Shown one piece after another: positions 25,862-34,298 of a stretch of 64,000 nucleotides of DNA. A program made the translations under genes and the position numbers. This DNA is from Streptomyces sp. TS71-3 (lineage in GTDB: Bacteria > Actinomycetota > Actinomycetes > Streptomycetales > Streptomycetaceae): NCBI RefSeq assembly GCF_018327685.1, contig NZ_BNEL01000001.1:1054001-1118000 (forward strand), written 5' to 3'. The stretch's first letter is position 1. Every line of letters begins with the position of its first letter. The notes under the pieces were generated by a model. That model did no database searches. It had not been told where the DNA came from and saw only the letters and a program-made list of their open reading frames with translations.

Positions 25862-26932
25862 TTACGGAAGGGCGTGCACGTGCGCGCCGACGCTGTCGGA
25901 CCAGGCGCTGCCTGCGGTCGCGTCCCAGTTGGTCGACCAGGTCATGGCACCGCGCAGGTCCGGGTAGGTCCTGTCCGGCTTGAAGGAGCCGCAGCCGGTG
26001 CCCTTGGTCAGGCAGTCCAGCGCGTTGTTGACGACACCCGGGTCGACGTAGCCGCCGCCGGCCGCGCTGCCGGAGGCGGGCAGGCCGAGGCCCACCTGGG
26101 ACGGCGCGAGGCCGTTCTCCAGCTGGATGCAGGCGAGCGAGGTCAGGAAGTCCACCGTGCCCTGGCTGTAGACCTGGCCGTCGCAGCCCAGCATCGAGCC
26201 GCTGTTGTAGTACTGCATGTTGACGACGGTGAGGATGTCCTTGATGTTCAGCGCCGTCTTGAAGTACTCGTTGGCGGGCGACTGCATGTCGACGGTCTGC
26301 GGGGCCATCGTCACGACCAGGCCGCTGCCGGCCTCCTGACCGAGCGTCTGAAGGGCCTTCGACATGTAGGTGGAGTTGAGCCCGTTCTCCAGGTCGATGT
26401 CGACGCCGTCGAACCCGTACGTCTCCATCAGCGCGTGCACGGAGTCGGCGAAGGCCTGGGCCGAGGTGTCGTCGTTCACGGAGACCGTGCCGTTCGCGCC
26501 GCCCACCGAGACGATGACCTTCTTGCCGTCCGCCTGCTTGGCCTTGATGTCGGCCTTGAACTGGTCCTCGGTGTAGCCGCCCAGGCCGGACGAGTCCAGC
26601 GAGAACGACACCGCGCCCGGGGTCGAGGTGGCGTCGGCGAAGGCCACGGCGATGATGTCGTACTGGTCGGACACGTCCGAGAGCTTCTGCACGGTGGCGC
26701 CGTTGTTGAAGTTCTGCCAGTAGCCCGTCACGGCGTGCTTCGGCACATCGGCCGCCGCTGCCCGGCCGGCCGGGCGGACGGTGTCCGTGCCGGCGGCGTC
26801 CGCGCGGTCGGTGGTGAGCCCGGCCAGGCTGAGCGAGGCGGCAGCCACCGCCGCGGCGGCCAGGGCCGCCCAGGTCCTGCCGCGTCTTGTGGGTGGGGTG
26901 CTCGTCTCGATGGGGTCCGGTACGCGGTCCAC
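25862..26932 (-). CDS. Secreted GH18 chitinase
   Basis: A 356-aa exported glycoside hydrolase family 18 enzyme. Residues 1-47 are a long Sec/Tat-like signal region (TRRGRTWAALAAAAVAAA, ending near ADAA). A Pro/Ala linker leads to the catalytic barrel with VTGYWQNFNN near 68, VIVSVGGANG near 138 and the catalytic DGVDIDLE (Glu182 as acid/base). The mechanism is retaining hydrolysis of chitin with a substrate-assisted intermediate. No chitin-binding module is present. The GTG start at 26932 has GGAGG just upstream. Two DasR-type sites lie 104-137 bp upstream, implying control by the amino-sugar regulon. Confidence 0.92.
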   Translation of the reverse strand: MDRVPDPIETSTPPTRRGRTWAALAAAAVAAASLSLAGLTTDRADAAGTDTVRPAGRAAAADVPKHAVTGYWQNFNNGATVQKLSDVSDQYDIIAVAFADATSTPGAVSFSLDSSGLGGYTEDQFKADIKAKQADGKKVIVSVGGANGTVSVNDDTSAQAFADSVHALMETYGFDGVDIDLENGLNSTYMSKALQTLGQEAGSGLVVTMAPQTVDMQSPANEYFKTALNIKDILTVVNMQYYNSGSMLGCDGQVYSQGTVDFLTSLACIQLENGLAPSQVGLGLPASGSAAGGGYVDPGVVNNALDCLTKGTGCGSFKPDRTYPDLRGAMTWSTNWDATAGSAWSDSVGAHVHALP

Positions 26933-27035
26933 TGCAGCCTCCGGTGGGGGGTCGGCGGGCGAGGGCGGCAGGAGCCGCTGAACGCCCGTCAGAGGGCTTG
27001 CGGGTAGGGAACGGTGGCCACCGTTGGCGTACCAC

Positions 27036-27069
27036 GCTGGTTCAGACCAATGGAGTTGTCAAGACCTGT
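27036..27069 (-). promoter_or_regulatory. Two DasR-responsive (dre-like) sites and a TTGACA box before the chitinase gene
   Basis: GCTGGTTCAGACCAAT (27036-27051) and AGTTGTCAAGACCTGT (27054-27069) match the 16-bp dre consensus, centred on GGTCTAGACC, at about 12 and 13 positions. A perfect TTGACA on the minus strand (27062-27057) falls inside the second site. This is the usual arrangement for Streptomyces chitinase genes, where direct repeats overlap the promoter. DasR would repress until aminosugar phosphates accumulate. Confidence 0.7.
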
Positions 27070-27126
27070 GGAAGAGGACCACCCTCTCGGGTTCCTCCGG
27101 CCGCCCGGACGCCGCGGCGCGCGGCG

Positions 27127-27645
27127 TCACGGCTCCGAGCGCTGCCACCGGTCGGCCGCCCAGCCGACGGCGCACCCGGTGATCAGCACCCCCGTGGACA
27201 TCCCCACCGCCAGCCCGTCGAAGCCCGGCCGGTGCCGCTCCACGGCGAGCGTGAGCACCTGCGCGACCGCCGGCACCGCGCAGGCAGCGACCGCGTGCCG
27301 CGCCGGCTCCTCGCACCCCGGTTCGGGGTGCGTCCGGGCCGCGGCCCAGGTCGCGAGGGCGATGCAGGCCAGGTTCGGCAGGTGCACCAGGGCCAGCGTG
27401 GCTCCCCAGGTCCGGGGCCCTGACGGGCCGGCCAGGTTCTCGTAGAGCAGCGTCACCTGGAGGTACTCGGTGACGACCAGGACAACGATGCCGGCCGCCC
27501 ACGCCCGCGCGAGTGCGAGGAAGCCCCCGCCGCGGCCCCGGCCCCCCGCCGCCGGTCCCCCTCCCCCGCCGGGGAACCGGCCTTCGGCGCCGGTACTGGG
27601 CCCCGCCCCGGGGCGGGACCACTCGTGCCGCGGGGGGCGTGTCAT
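27127..27645 (-). CDS. Small membrane protein, 172 aa, unknown function
   Basis: Not recognised. After a 40-residue Gly/Pro/Arg-rich tail there are about four membrane segments (LARAWAAGIVVLVVTEYL near 45, ATLALVHLPNLACIALATWA near 80, HAVAACAVPAVAQVLTLAV near 115, MSTGVLITGCAVGWAADRW at the end). Its ATG shares one base with the DUF3592 stop (TGATG), so it is translationally coupled. It is the last gene of the four-gene operon headed by the large pilin-like protein. A pilus-related role is only suggested by context. Confidence 0.75.
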   Translation of the reverse strand: MTRPPRHEWSRPGAGPSTGAEGRFPGGGGGPAAGGRGRGGGFLALARAWAAGIVVLVVTEYLQVTLLYENLAGPSGPRTWGATLALVHLPNLACIALATWAAARTHPEPGCEEPARHAVAACAVPAVAQVLTLAVERHRPGFDGLAVGMSTGVLITGCAVGWAADRWQRSEP

Positions 27646-28076
27646 CAGGAGCCTCCGAGGAGCCGGACGAGAACGAGCGCCGTGAACACGGCCGTGCCGG
27701 CGCCGCAGCCCGCCACCAGGGCGAGGTGCTGCACCACGGGCGAGAAGGAGCCGCGGCCGGCTGTGGTCGCCGTCCTCCGCGGGTCGCGGGGGTCGTAGGT
27801 GACCGTGACCCGGTCGCCGACACCCATGGACCACTTCGCCATGTCCTCGAACTCGACGGTGCTGCCGTCGGCGGTCTGGAACGCGAAGAAGTACCGGGCC
27901 GCGTCGGAGCGGTTGTACGGCTCGGACCTCACCCGGACGCACCGGCCCTCGGCCCGCGCGCCGTGCCGCAGCGTCCGCACCACCCTCGCCAGCCGCCGCG
28001 CCGACGACACCGTGACGGCCGCGCAGACGACCGCCGCCAGCGCGAAGACGAGCACTTCGACGGCCGGCGTCCCCAC
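27645..28076 (-). CDS. DUF3592 membrane protein
   Basis: A 143-aa protein of the DUF3592 type. It has an N-terminal membrane segment (residues 5-25), a beta domain (RYFFAFQTADGSTVEFEDMA near 63, GDRVTVTYDPRDPRRT near 87) and a C-terminal membrane segment (118-140). DUF3592 is widespread in Streptomyces and has no assigned activity. The GTG start at 28076 lies 2 bp after the lipoprotein stop, and its stop overlaps the next start. It is the third gene of the operon. Confidence 0.82.
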   Translation of the reverse strand: MGTPAVEVLVFALAAVVCAAVTVSSARRLARVVRTLRHGARAEGRCVRVRSEPYNRSDAARYFFAFQTADGSTVEFEDMAKWSMGVGDRVTVTYDPRDPRRTATTAGRGSFSPVVQHLALVAGCGAGTAVFTALVLVRLLGGS

Positions 28077-28078
28077 CG

Positions 28079-28717
28079 TCAGTGCACCTCGATCGAGTCG
28101 ATGATGTCCTTCAGGTCGGCGTCCGGCAGGACCCCCTGCTGGGCGTCGACCCGGACGGCGAACGTCTTCTTCGCGGAGTCGAGTCCGGTCAGGATCACCC
28201 CGTGCACGCGCGAACCCTTGGGCGGGGTGTGCGCGCGGCCCGACGAGGTGAACGTGAAGTCGACACGGCGTGCGTCAGCGGCGCCGCTCAGGGAGACCTT
28301 CCTCGTGCCCTGGAGCGTGGCACCCAGCTGCACCTGGGCCTCCGCGCCGATGGCGGCCTCGTCGGCCGAGCGGGCGCGGGTGAAGTCGAGCTGCACGGTG
28401 ATGGTGGAGACCTTCACGCCCTTGTCGGTGCGGACCGCGGCGGCGGCGGCCTTGCCGCGCTCGGCCGCGCTCTCCTCGGTGTATCCGGCCGCCCCGGACT
28501 TCGGGTACGACACGTCGACGCTCTTCGTCGCCAGCGTGCCCCACCCGTCGGGGGCCGAGCCCTGGGCGCCGGAGCCGTTCCCCGACGCGCCGGAGTGCCC
28601 CTCGCCGCACCCGGTGAGGGCGAGCGCGGCGAGGGCGCACAGGCCGGTGGCGGCGACGGGGAGGCGGAGGGCCGGGCGGCGCCCGGCGCCCGCGGTACGG
28701 CGGAGTCTGGTGGTCAT
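28079..28717 (-). CDS. Lipoprotein, 212 aa, co-encoded with the large pilin-like protein
   Basis: A lipoprotein signal peptide ends in the lipobox LTGC (Cys37), so the mature protein should be anchored outside the membrane. A Gly/Ser linker precedes a domain of about 155 residues (SVDVSYPKSGAAGYTEE, then VHGVILTGLDSAKKTFAVRV, DLKDIIDSIEV) that I cannot place in a family. The ATG at 28717 is 16 bp after the stop of the pilin-like gene and has GGAG upstream. Operon position suggests that it assists or anchors that protein at the cell surface. Confidence 0.8.
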   Translation of the reverse strand: MTTRLRRTAGAGRRPALRLPVAATGLCALAALALTGCGEGHSGASGNGSGAQGSAPDGWGTLATKSVDVSYPKSGAAGYTEESAAERGKAAAAAVRTDKGVKVSTITVQLDFTRARSADEAAIGAEAQVQLGATLQGTRKVSLSGAADARRVDFTFTSSGRAHTPPKGSRVHGVILTGLDSAKKTFAVRVDAQQGVLPDADLKDIIDSIEVH

Positions 28718-28733
28718 GAGCTGGCTCCTGTCG

Positions 28734-30314
28734 TCAGTTCGCACAGTAGCTGTAGGGGAGGTAGGAGCGCCGGTCACCGCGAGGGGCGCCGAGGAACCGC
28801 GCGTCGTCCAGCGTCTCCTCCTTGTGCTCGGTGCTCACCGAGAAGCCGAGGCTCAGGCCCAGGTTCAGCTCGAAGCCGTACTCGGCGGCGTTCGTCTCGC
28901 CGGTGTACGTGGTCAGGCTGGACTGGCCCCTGTCGAACAGCAGCCGCCCGAACGGGTCGTCCTGGCCGGGCCGCTCGTCAGGGGCGTGGTCACCGAAGAG
29001 GTACGCGAACGGGGCGGCGTTGTTCCCGGTGCCGTCCAGCCACCGCTGGGCGACGGCGCGGTCCGCGTCGCCCGCCTGGCCCGGGTCGAAGGAGATCTGG
29101 TTCGTCACGACCTTGATGCCGGTCTCGCTGTCGTTGCCCCCGGCCGAGCCTGAGCCGCCGCGCTTGTCCTTGCCCTGCTTGCCGTTGTCGCCGCTGCCCT
29201 TGCCCTTGTCCTTCAGGCTCGTGCCCTCGATGGTCTGCGTCATCGTGACGGACAGCAGCTTGCCGGTCCTCTCGTCGCGGGTGACGGTGATGGTGCCGGT
29301 CCGCACCGTGTTCGAGGAGACGCCGTACTCGGCGGGGCCGAAGGCGACGGTGGCATCGGCGCCGTACTGCAACTGCGCTGAGTACGTGTAGGACTTGGTG
29401 TGGTGGTAAGCGTCGTTGGTCCACGTCACGTCCGGGGTGAAGGAGACGTGGCCGCCGAGCTTGGAGGTCATCTCCTCGTCGTCCGGGGAGTCGACCTTCA
29501 GGCCGAAGTTGCCGGACAGGTCCAGGCCGACCTTGCCGTAGGTGATCTTCCGGTTGTCGCCGAGACCGTCCTTGACGCGCTTCTCGGCCTCCTCGTAGTC
29601 GTGCAGCGGGCCGGTGCCGAAGAGGTTGAGGATGGCGTCACCCATGCTGGCGTCGCCGCCGCCGGGCATCATCTGCCGCTGCTGGTACGACTCGATGGTG
29701 TTGATGTCGTCGCGGAACTTCCTGGCCTCGTCCTCGCTGGTGAAGACGTACGTGTCGCCGTCCGTGACCTTGATGCCGGCGCCCAGCTCGATCTCGCCGC
29801 CCCCCATCTCGCCGAGTTTCAGCCCCGGTTTGAAGTCCTTCTTCGCGCCCACCGAGGCGGCGTCCGTGAACGTCAGGTAGACCAGCTGGTCCTTGCCGTC
29901 GACCTTCCCGTCGCCGTTGACGTCGGTCTTCGCCTTGAAGTGCTGCTCCTGGATGCCGAAGTCGTTGCCGATCTCGAAGAACAGGATCTTGATCTTGTCG
30001 CCGGCCTTGTCCGAGATGGACGACACCTGGCACAGCGGCGGCTCGAAGTCCGAGTCGGTGACCGGCCTGCCCTGGACGGGCCCGCCGCCACCGCAGCTCC
30101 CGAGGTCCAGGACCCGGCACACCTTGGTGCGGAACGTGCTCGCGACGCTCTGCCCGACGCCCGTGGCCAGCAGGGCGGAGACGACGGCCACCATCACGAT
30201 GACCGCGCCCAGGTACTCGGTGGCCGAGGCGCCCCGATCGTCCCCTGCGCGACCGGGGCGCCATCCGCGTCCGCCGATGCCCGGCGGCAGCCCGCCGCCG
30301 TCCCCCCTGCCCAT
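28734..30314 (-). CDS. Large (526 aa) surface protein with Flp/TadE-type prepilin leader and EF-hand loop
   Basis: Residues 25-55 read DDRGASATEYLGAVIVMV followed by a hydrophobic helix. This is a class III prepilin signal (G28, then A-S-A-T-E-Y with Glu at +5) like the Flp and TadE proteins of the nearby Tad locus. Unlike pilins of 50-80 residues, it continues with some 470 exported residues. These contain a perfect EF-hand calcium loop at 131-142 (DVNGDGKVDGKD), a beta-rich middle part (about 260-390), and a Gly/Lys-rich linker near 400-425. A final domain ends in SYLPYSYCAN. The ATG at 30314 is preferred over longer frames because it directly precedes the leader. It is divergent from the tad operon. 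Confidence 0.82.
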   Translation of the reverse strand: MGRGDGGGLPPGIGGRGWRPGRAGDDRGASATEYLGAVIVMVAVVSALLATGVGQSVASTFRTKVCRVLDLGSCGGGGPVQGRPVTDSDFEPPLCQVSSISDKAGDKIKILFFEIGNDFGIQEQHFKAKTDVNGDGKVDGKDQLVYLTFTDAASVGAKKDFKPGLKLGEMGGGEIELGAGIKVTDGDTYVFTSEDEARKFRDDINTIESYQQRQMMPGGGDASMGDAILNLFGTGPLHDYEEAEKRVKDGLGDNRKITYGKVGLDLSGNFGLKVDSPDDEEMTSKLGGHVSFTPDVTWTNDAYHHTKSYTYSAQLQYGADATVAFGPAEYGVSSNTVRTGTITVTRDERTGKLLSVTMTQTIEGTSLKDKGKGSGDNGKQGKDKRGGSGSAGGNDSETGIKVVTNQISFDPGQAGDADRAVAQRWLDGTGNNAAPFAYLFGDHAPDERPGQDDPFGRLLFDRGQSSLTTYTGETNAAEYGFELNLGLSLGFSVSTEHKEETLDDARFLGAPRGDRRSYLPYSYCAN

Positions 30315-30710
30315 GGGTCCGCCCCCCTTGAGACATCCCGCGAAAACCCCGCGTACCCCGGCTGACGCCCCGGACAGTAGCTCCGCGGGGCGTGGGCACA
30401 CATAGGTCCGGGGGCCCACGGGCAGGCCCAAAGGGAGCCCGTTCCGGGCCCCATTCCGGAGAATTGCCTCGGCGGACGGGCACCGTTCGCACGGACCGCC
30501 CGGCCGGTCGCATTTACCTATTCAATTACCGGAGTGTTCCGGCTCGTTTTGGCCGCCGGCCACGAGGGCGGGGTTACGCTGGAGTCCTGCCTGCCGGGCC
30601 ATGCCTGACTCCCCCTCAGGGCTCGACTCCGGGAAAAGTTCGGTGTTCTCTGCTTCAGACGACGCGGATAAGGTGCTGCGTGCTGACCGGAGTGGACGGG
30701 GGAACGCAAG
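30315..30710. promoter_or_regulatory. Divergent promoter region between the pilin-like operon and the tad locus
   Basis: This 396-bp gap has no gene. It contains a marked AT-rich island at 30511-30530 (TTTACCTATTCAATTACC), likely promoter DNA for the minus-strand operon. A TAAGGT -10-like box on the plus strand lies at 30669-30674, about 36 bp before the GTG at 30711. No clear -35 box accompanies either. Confidence 0.35.
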
Positions 30711-31589
30711 GTGCCGACCGCAATTGCCGTGACGAGAGCCGATCTCGTCCTGCCGCCGACCGATCAGCAGACGCCGACGGCGGTGGCCCTCAAGGCGCCG
30801 GACGAGCAGCCGCTGGAGGACGCGCTCGCCGAGACGCAGGTGCTCCAGGAGCAGTTCGGGTACGTCGTCGTGGTCTACCCGGCCACCCTCGACACCGCGT
30901 TCGTCCGCCGGCTGCACACCGTGCGCGCGATCCTGGAGAGCGACCGGATCGCGCTGATCGAGTCCGAGCTGCCGCCGCTGGGCCTTGCGGTCCTGGTCCG
31001 CCAGCTGCGGCAGCTGTCGGTGTGCGACTTCAGCGCGGGCGTGGTGGCCGCCTCGGCCCGGCTGCTGGCGCACTACATCCACGCCGGCGCCCTGCTGAAC
31101 TCCGTTGCCCGCCTCGACCACGTGCCCGTCAGCCTGAAGTCGCACGCCAAGTCCTGGGTGCCGGGCAGCCAGTTCGGCGTGGTCGCGGGGTCGCATCCGC
31201 AGCTGGTCAAGATCGGCGGGGAGGACCGGCTCGCCGGCCCCGACTACGCCACGCACCTCACCGTCGCCAGGGGACAGTTGCAGTCCGACTGGGTCACCGG
31301 CACACTCGCCCCGGCCTGGGGCGTGCGCGGGGTGCACGAGACCGCGCTGCCCGAGGACTCGGGCCGCTGGTGGGGCACGCAGAAGCTGATCGAGTTCGCC
31401 GCCCACCTCTCCGACATCTCCGTCATCCACCAGCTCGTCTCGTCCGTACGGCGCGAGCGGTGCCACTGGTGCGGCATGGAACTGATCGGCGACCGCTGCT
31501 GCTTCTGCGCCGCGCCGCTCGCCAGGGAGAACCAGAACCGCGCGGCGGGTGTCCCTACCGGAAGGACGCCGAACGCCTCCCCTCCGTAA
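30711..31589 (+). CDS. Conserved protein with C-terminal zinc ribbon, first gene of the tad locus
   Basis: I do not recognise a named family. The 292-aa protein has an alpha/beta N-terminal part (FGYVVVVYPATLDTAFV near residue 50) that looks like a Rossmann-type or P-loop-derived fold without a Walker motif. A central region follows (KSHAKSWVPGSQFGVVAG near 143). A zinc ribbon is made by Cys251, Cys254, Cys263 and Cys266 (CHWCGMELIGDRCCFC). The GTG start at 30711 has only a weak G-rich ribosome binding site. It lies 195 bp before cpaB on the same strand and may be a cytoplasmic accessory or regulator of pilus assembly. Confidence 0.75.
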   Translation: MPTAIAVTRADLVLPPTDQQTPTAVALKAPDEQPLEDALAETQVLQEQFGYVVVVYPATLDTAFVRRLHTVRAILESDRIALIESELPPLGLAVLVRQLRQLSVCDFSAGVVAASARLLAHYIHAGALLNSVARLDHVPVSLKSHAKSWVPGSQFGVVAGSHPQLVKIGGEDRLAGPDYATHLTVARGQLQSDWVTGTLAPAWGVRGVHETALPEDSGRWWGTQKLIEFAAHLSDISVIHQLVSSVRRERCHWCGMELIGDRCCFCAAPLARENQNRAAGVPTGRTPNASPP

Positions 31590-31784
31590 GGAACCCCCGG
31601 GCCATGGCCCGCCGCCGCCCGCACCCCGGGATCCGCCGGCCGGGCGCGTGGGCCGGGCCGCCGTCCGCGGCCGAGCACCGCGTCCCCCGCACCACGGGGC
31701 GCCGCGCGCCGGCCCCGCGGCCGCCGATGACATCCCCCAGATCCCGACACAAGTCCCCGGAAACCGAACGAGGTCGTCTCGCTC

Positions 31785-32492
31785 ATGAATTCACGTCAGC
31801 GCCGTGGCGTCATACTTCTGCTCGTCTCCGTCCTGTGCGCATTCGGCGCGTTCGCCGGAGTGGTGTCCGTGATCAGCGACGTGAATTCGAAGGTCGGCCC
31901 CGAGGTCGGCGCCTATGAGCTCACCTCCGACATCGCCCCCTACACCAAGCTGGACAGCGGCGCCTTCAAGAAGGTCACCATGCCGAAGCGCTGGCTGCCC
32001 GAGACCGCCGTCACCAATCTCGCCCAGATCGACGGGAAGATCGCGGTGACCAACCTGCGCAAGGGCTCGCTGCTCCAGTCCGACATGCTGGTCCAGCAGC
32101 CGGAGCTGAAGGCCGGCGAGCAGGAGATCGCCATCATGATCGACGCCGAGACCGGCGTCGCCGGCAAGATCACCCCCGGCTCCACGGTCAACATCTACGC
32201 CACCTTCGCCGCGCAGAACGAGAACCAGAAGTCGCAGTCCCGCGTGATCGTGCCCGGCGCCCGGGTGCTCGACGTCGGCAAGATCACGGCGCTGGAGCCC
32301 AAGACCAACGACAACCAGAGCGAGCCCACCCAGGTCGTCCCGATCACCTTCGCCCTGAACACCCTCAACGCGCAGCGCGTGGCGTACGCGGAGTCCTTCG
32401 CCGAGCACGTGCGGCTCGCCCTGGTGGCACCGGGCAGCGACACGACGATCCCGCCGGGCGACCGCTCCTACACCCTCGACGAGGACCGGTGA
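31785..32492 (+). CDS. cpaB: CpaB/RcpC-like Flp pilus assembly protein (SAF domain)
   Basis: The 235-aa product has one N-terminal membrane anchor (residues 8-30) and an exported SAF domain (YELTSDIAPYTKLDSGAFKK near 45, NLRKGSLLQSDML near 90). A second beta domain follows (GVAGKITPGSTVNIYATF near 124). CpaB/RcpC proteins work in the Tad secretion apparatus, where they may contact peptidoglycan or guide the pilus. The ATG at 31785 is preceded by a weak GAGG. It heads the core run cpaB-tadZ-tadE-tadE-tadA-tadB-tadC. Confidence 0.87.
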   Translation: MNSRQRRGVILLLVSVLCAFGAFAGVVSVISDVNSKVGPEVGAYELTSDIAPYTKLDSGAFKKVTMPKRWLPETAVTNLAQIDGKIAVTNLRKGSLLQSDMLVQQPELKAGEQEIAIMIDAETGVAGKITPGSTVNIYATFAAQNENQKSQSRVIVPGARVLDVGKITALEPKTNDNQSEPTQVVPITFALNTLNAQRVAYAESFAEHVRLALVAPGSDTTIPPGDRSYTLDEDR

Positions 32493-32499
32493 GGTTCGG

Positions 32500-33795
32500 A
32501 TGACCACAAGGATCCTCCCCGCGGTCGGCGATCCGGACGTGGGCCGCTCGGTCACGACGCTGCTCAGCCAGCTCCCGGACGCCGATCCCGCGGCACCCGT
32601 CGGCGACTCCACGTCCCTGCTGGACACCCTCGCCCGGCTCGCCGCGGAGTCGCTGGAGGAGCTGCCCGACGTGGTGCTCGTGCACGAGCGGATCGGCCCG
32701 GTGCCCGCGCTGGAGCTGATCCGCGAGGTGGCGCTGCGGTTCCCCGCCGTCGGCGTCATCCTGATCACCTCGGACGCCTCCGCGGGACTGCTCTCGGCGG
32801 CCATGGACTCCGGCGCCCGGGGCCTGGTCGCCACGCCCATCAGCTACGAGGAACTGGCCAGCCGGGTGCAGACCGCCGCCCAGTGGTCCGTGGGCGTACG
32901 GCGCCACCTCGGCAGCGGCGCCGACGTGTTCTCGGGGCCCGGCGGCACCGTCGTCACCGTCTCGGGCGCCAAGGGCGGCGTCGGCACCACCACGACCGCC
33001 ATCCAGCTCGCGCTCGCGGCGCGCGCCTCCGGGCACACCGTCGCGCTCGCCGACATGGACCTCCAGGCGGGCGACGTCGGCTCCTTCCTCGACGTGCAGT
33101 TCCGCAGGTCGATCGTGGACCTCGCGGCCGTCACGGACATCTCGCCACGGGTGCTCCAGGACGCCGTCTTCGTCCACGAGACCGGCATCGTGCTGCTGCT
33201 GGCGCCCGCCGACGGCGAGCGCGGCGAGGAGGTCCCGGACCGCACCGTGCGGCAGATCGTCAGCGCGCTGAGGTCCCGTTACGAGGTGGTGGTCGTCGAC
33301 TGCGGCACCCAGCTCGGCGGGGCCAACGCCGCCGCGATCGAGATGGCCGACATGGCGCTGCTGGTGACCACCCCCGACGTGATCTCGGTACGGGCCGCCA
33401 AGCGGATGGTGCGGATGTGGAACCGGCTCCAGGTCCGCAAGGCCGAGGAGACCATCACCGTCATCAACCGCTACATCCGCAACACCGAGATCCAGCCGGC
33501 ACTCGTCCACAAGATCACCGGCACCCAGGTCGCGCCGATCGCCGTTCCCGCGGCGTTCAAGGAGCTCCAGGGCGTCGTGGACGCCGGCCGGCTCCAGGAC
33601 CTGGAGGCCAAGTCCACCGTCAAACAGGCCCTGTGGGCACTGGCGGGCCAGCTCGGTCTGATACAGGCTCCCCAGGGTGGTGCGCCCAAGGGCGGCCGGG
33701 GCTCGTTCGGCCTGCGCCGCAAGGGCCAGGGAGGTAGCGAGAACGCCCCCGGGGGAACGAACCCGGCGAGAGCACCGAGAAATACGAACGGCTGA
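32500..33795 (+). CDS. tadZ: TadZ/CpaE-like ParA/MinD-family ATPase
   Basis: The 431-aa product has a receiver-like N-terminal domain (about residues 1-130, PDVVLVHERIGPVPALELI) and a MinD-type ATPase domain. The latter has the deviant Walker A GAKGGVGTTTT near residue 156, ADMDLQAGDVGSFLDV near 185, and VVVVDCGTQ near 265 as Walker B. TadZ localises the pilus machine to a site in the cell. The C-terminus is a Gly-rich basic tail. The ATG lies 7 bp after the cpaB stop with GAGG upstream. Confidence 0.9.
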   Translation: MTTRILPAVGDPDVGRSVTTLLSQLPDADPAAPVGDSTSLLDTLARLAAESLEELPDVVLVHERIGPVPALELIREVALRFPAVGVILITSDASAGLLSAAMDSGARGLVATPISYEELASRVQTAAQWSVGVRRHLGSGADVFSGPGGTVVTVSGAKGGVGTTTTAIQLALAARASGHTVALADMDLQAGDVGSFLDVQFRRSIVDLAAVTDISPRVLQDAVFVHETGIVLLLAPADGERGEEVPDRTVRQIVSALRSRYEVVVVDCGTQLGGANAAAIEMADMALLVTTPDVISVRAAKRMVRMWNRLQVRKAEETITVINRYIRNTEIQPALVHKITGTQVAPIAVPAAFKELQGVVDAGRLQDLEAKSTVKQALWALAGQLGLIQAPQGGAPKGGRGSFGLRRKGQGGSENAPGGTNPARAPRNTNG

Positions 33796-33810
33796 GGGGG
33801 GAGAGCGGCG

Positions 33811-34296
33811 ATGAGAGGACCCGGGCCCGGGATACCGGCGCGGCCGCGCCGCTTACTGCGGGACGGCCGGTCGCCGCGGGGCGGCCGCTCGCCGTGGGAC
33901 GGCCGGTCGCTGCGGGGTGCCCGCTCGCTGCGGGACGACCGCGGCCAGGTCGCGGTGGAGTTCACCGCGATGGCCCCGATCATCCTGGCCACGCTCATCG
34001 TGCTGTGGCAGGCGGTGCTGATCGGCTACACCTTCGTGCTGGCCGGCGACGCCGCCGACCGTGCCGTGCACGCGGGCGCCGAGGCCGACCCCTGGAAGGA
34101 CCGGGACGCCGCCTGCGCCTCGGCCGGCGAGCAGGACCTGTCGCCCGCCTGGCGGTCCGGCGCCGGCATCGGCTGCACCGTCGACGGCGGCCTGGTCAGG
34201 GCGCACGCCGACCTGAAGGTGCCGCTGCTCTTCCCGGGCTTCGTGGACATGCCGATCACGGTCCCGGGCAACGCCGCCGCGGCGAGGGAGAGCTGA
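33811..34296 (+). CDS. TadE-like minor pseudopilin 1
   Basis: A 161-aa TadE-family protein. The leader ends DDRGQVAVEFTAMAPIIL, where Gly44 followed by QVAVEF fits the prepilin peptidase site, and the following hydrophobic helix would form the pilus core. The first 43 residues are unusually long and Arg/Gly/Ser-rich, built from imperfect repeats of a GRSxRG-like unit. The mature part has cysteines in AACASAGEQ and GIGCTVDGG. The ATG has GGGGGGAG upstream and is 15 bp from tadZ. Confidence 0.87.
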   Translation: MRGPGPGIPARPRRLLRDGRSPRGGRSPWDGRSLRGARSLRDDRGQVAVEFTAMAPIILATLIVLWQAVLIGYTFVLAGDAADRAVHAGAEADPWKDRDAACASAGEQDLSPAWRSGAGIGCTVDGGLVRAHADLKVPLLFPGFVDMPITVPGNAAAARES

Positions 34297-34298
34297 CG

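Noticed and set aside
24201..27035. Very long open frame on the minus strand over the Nramp-like and chitinase genes
   Set aside because: It runs antisense to and through two genes with clear domains. It is rich in Arg/Gly/Pro/Ala without motifs, as expected for a shadow frame in GC-rich DNA. The same applies to 37442-40597 and 55906-59079.
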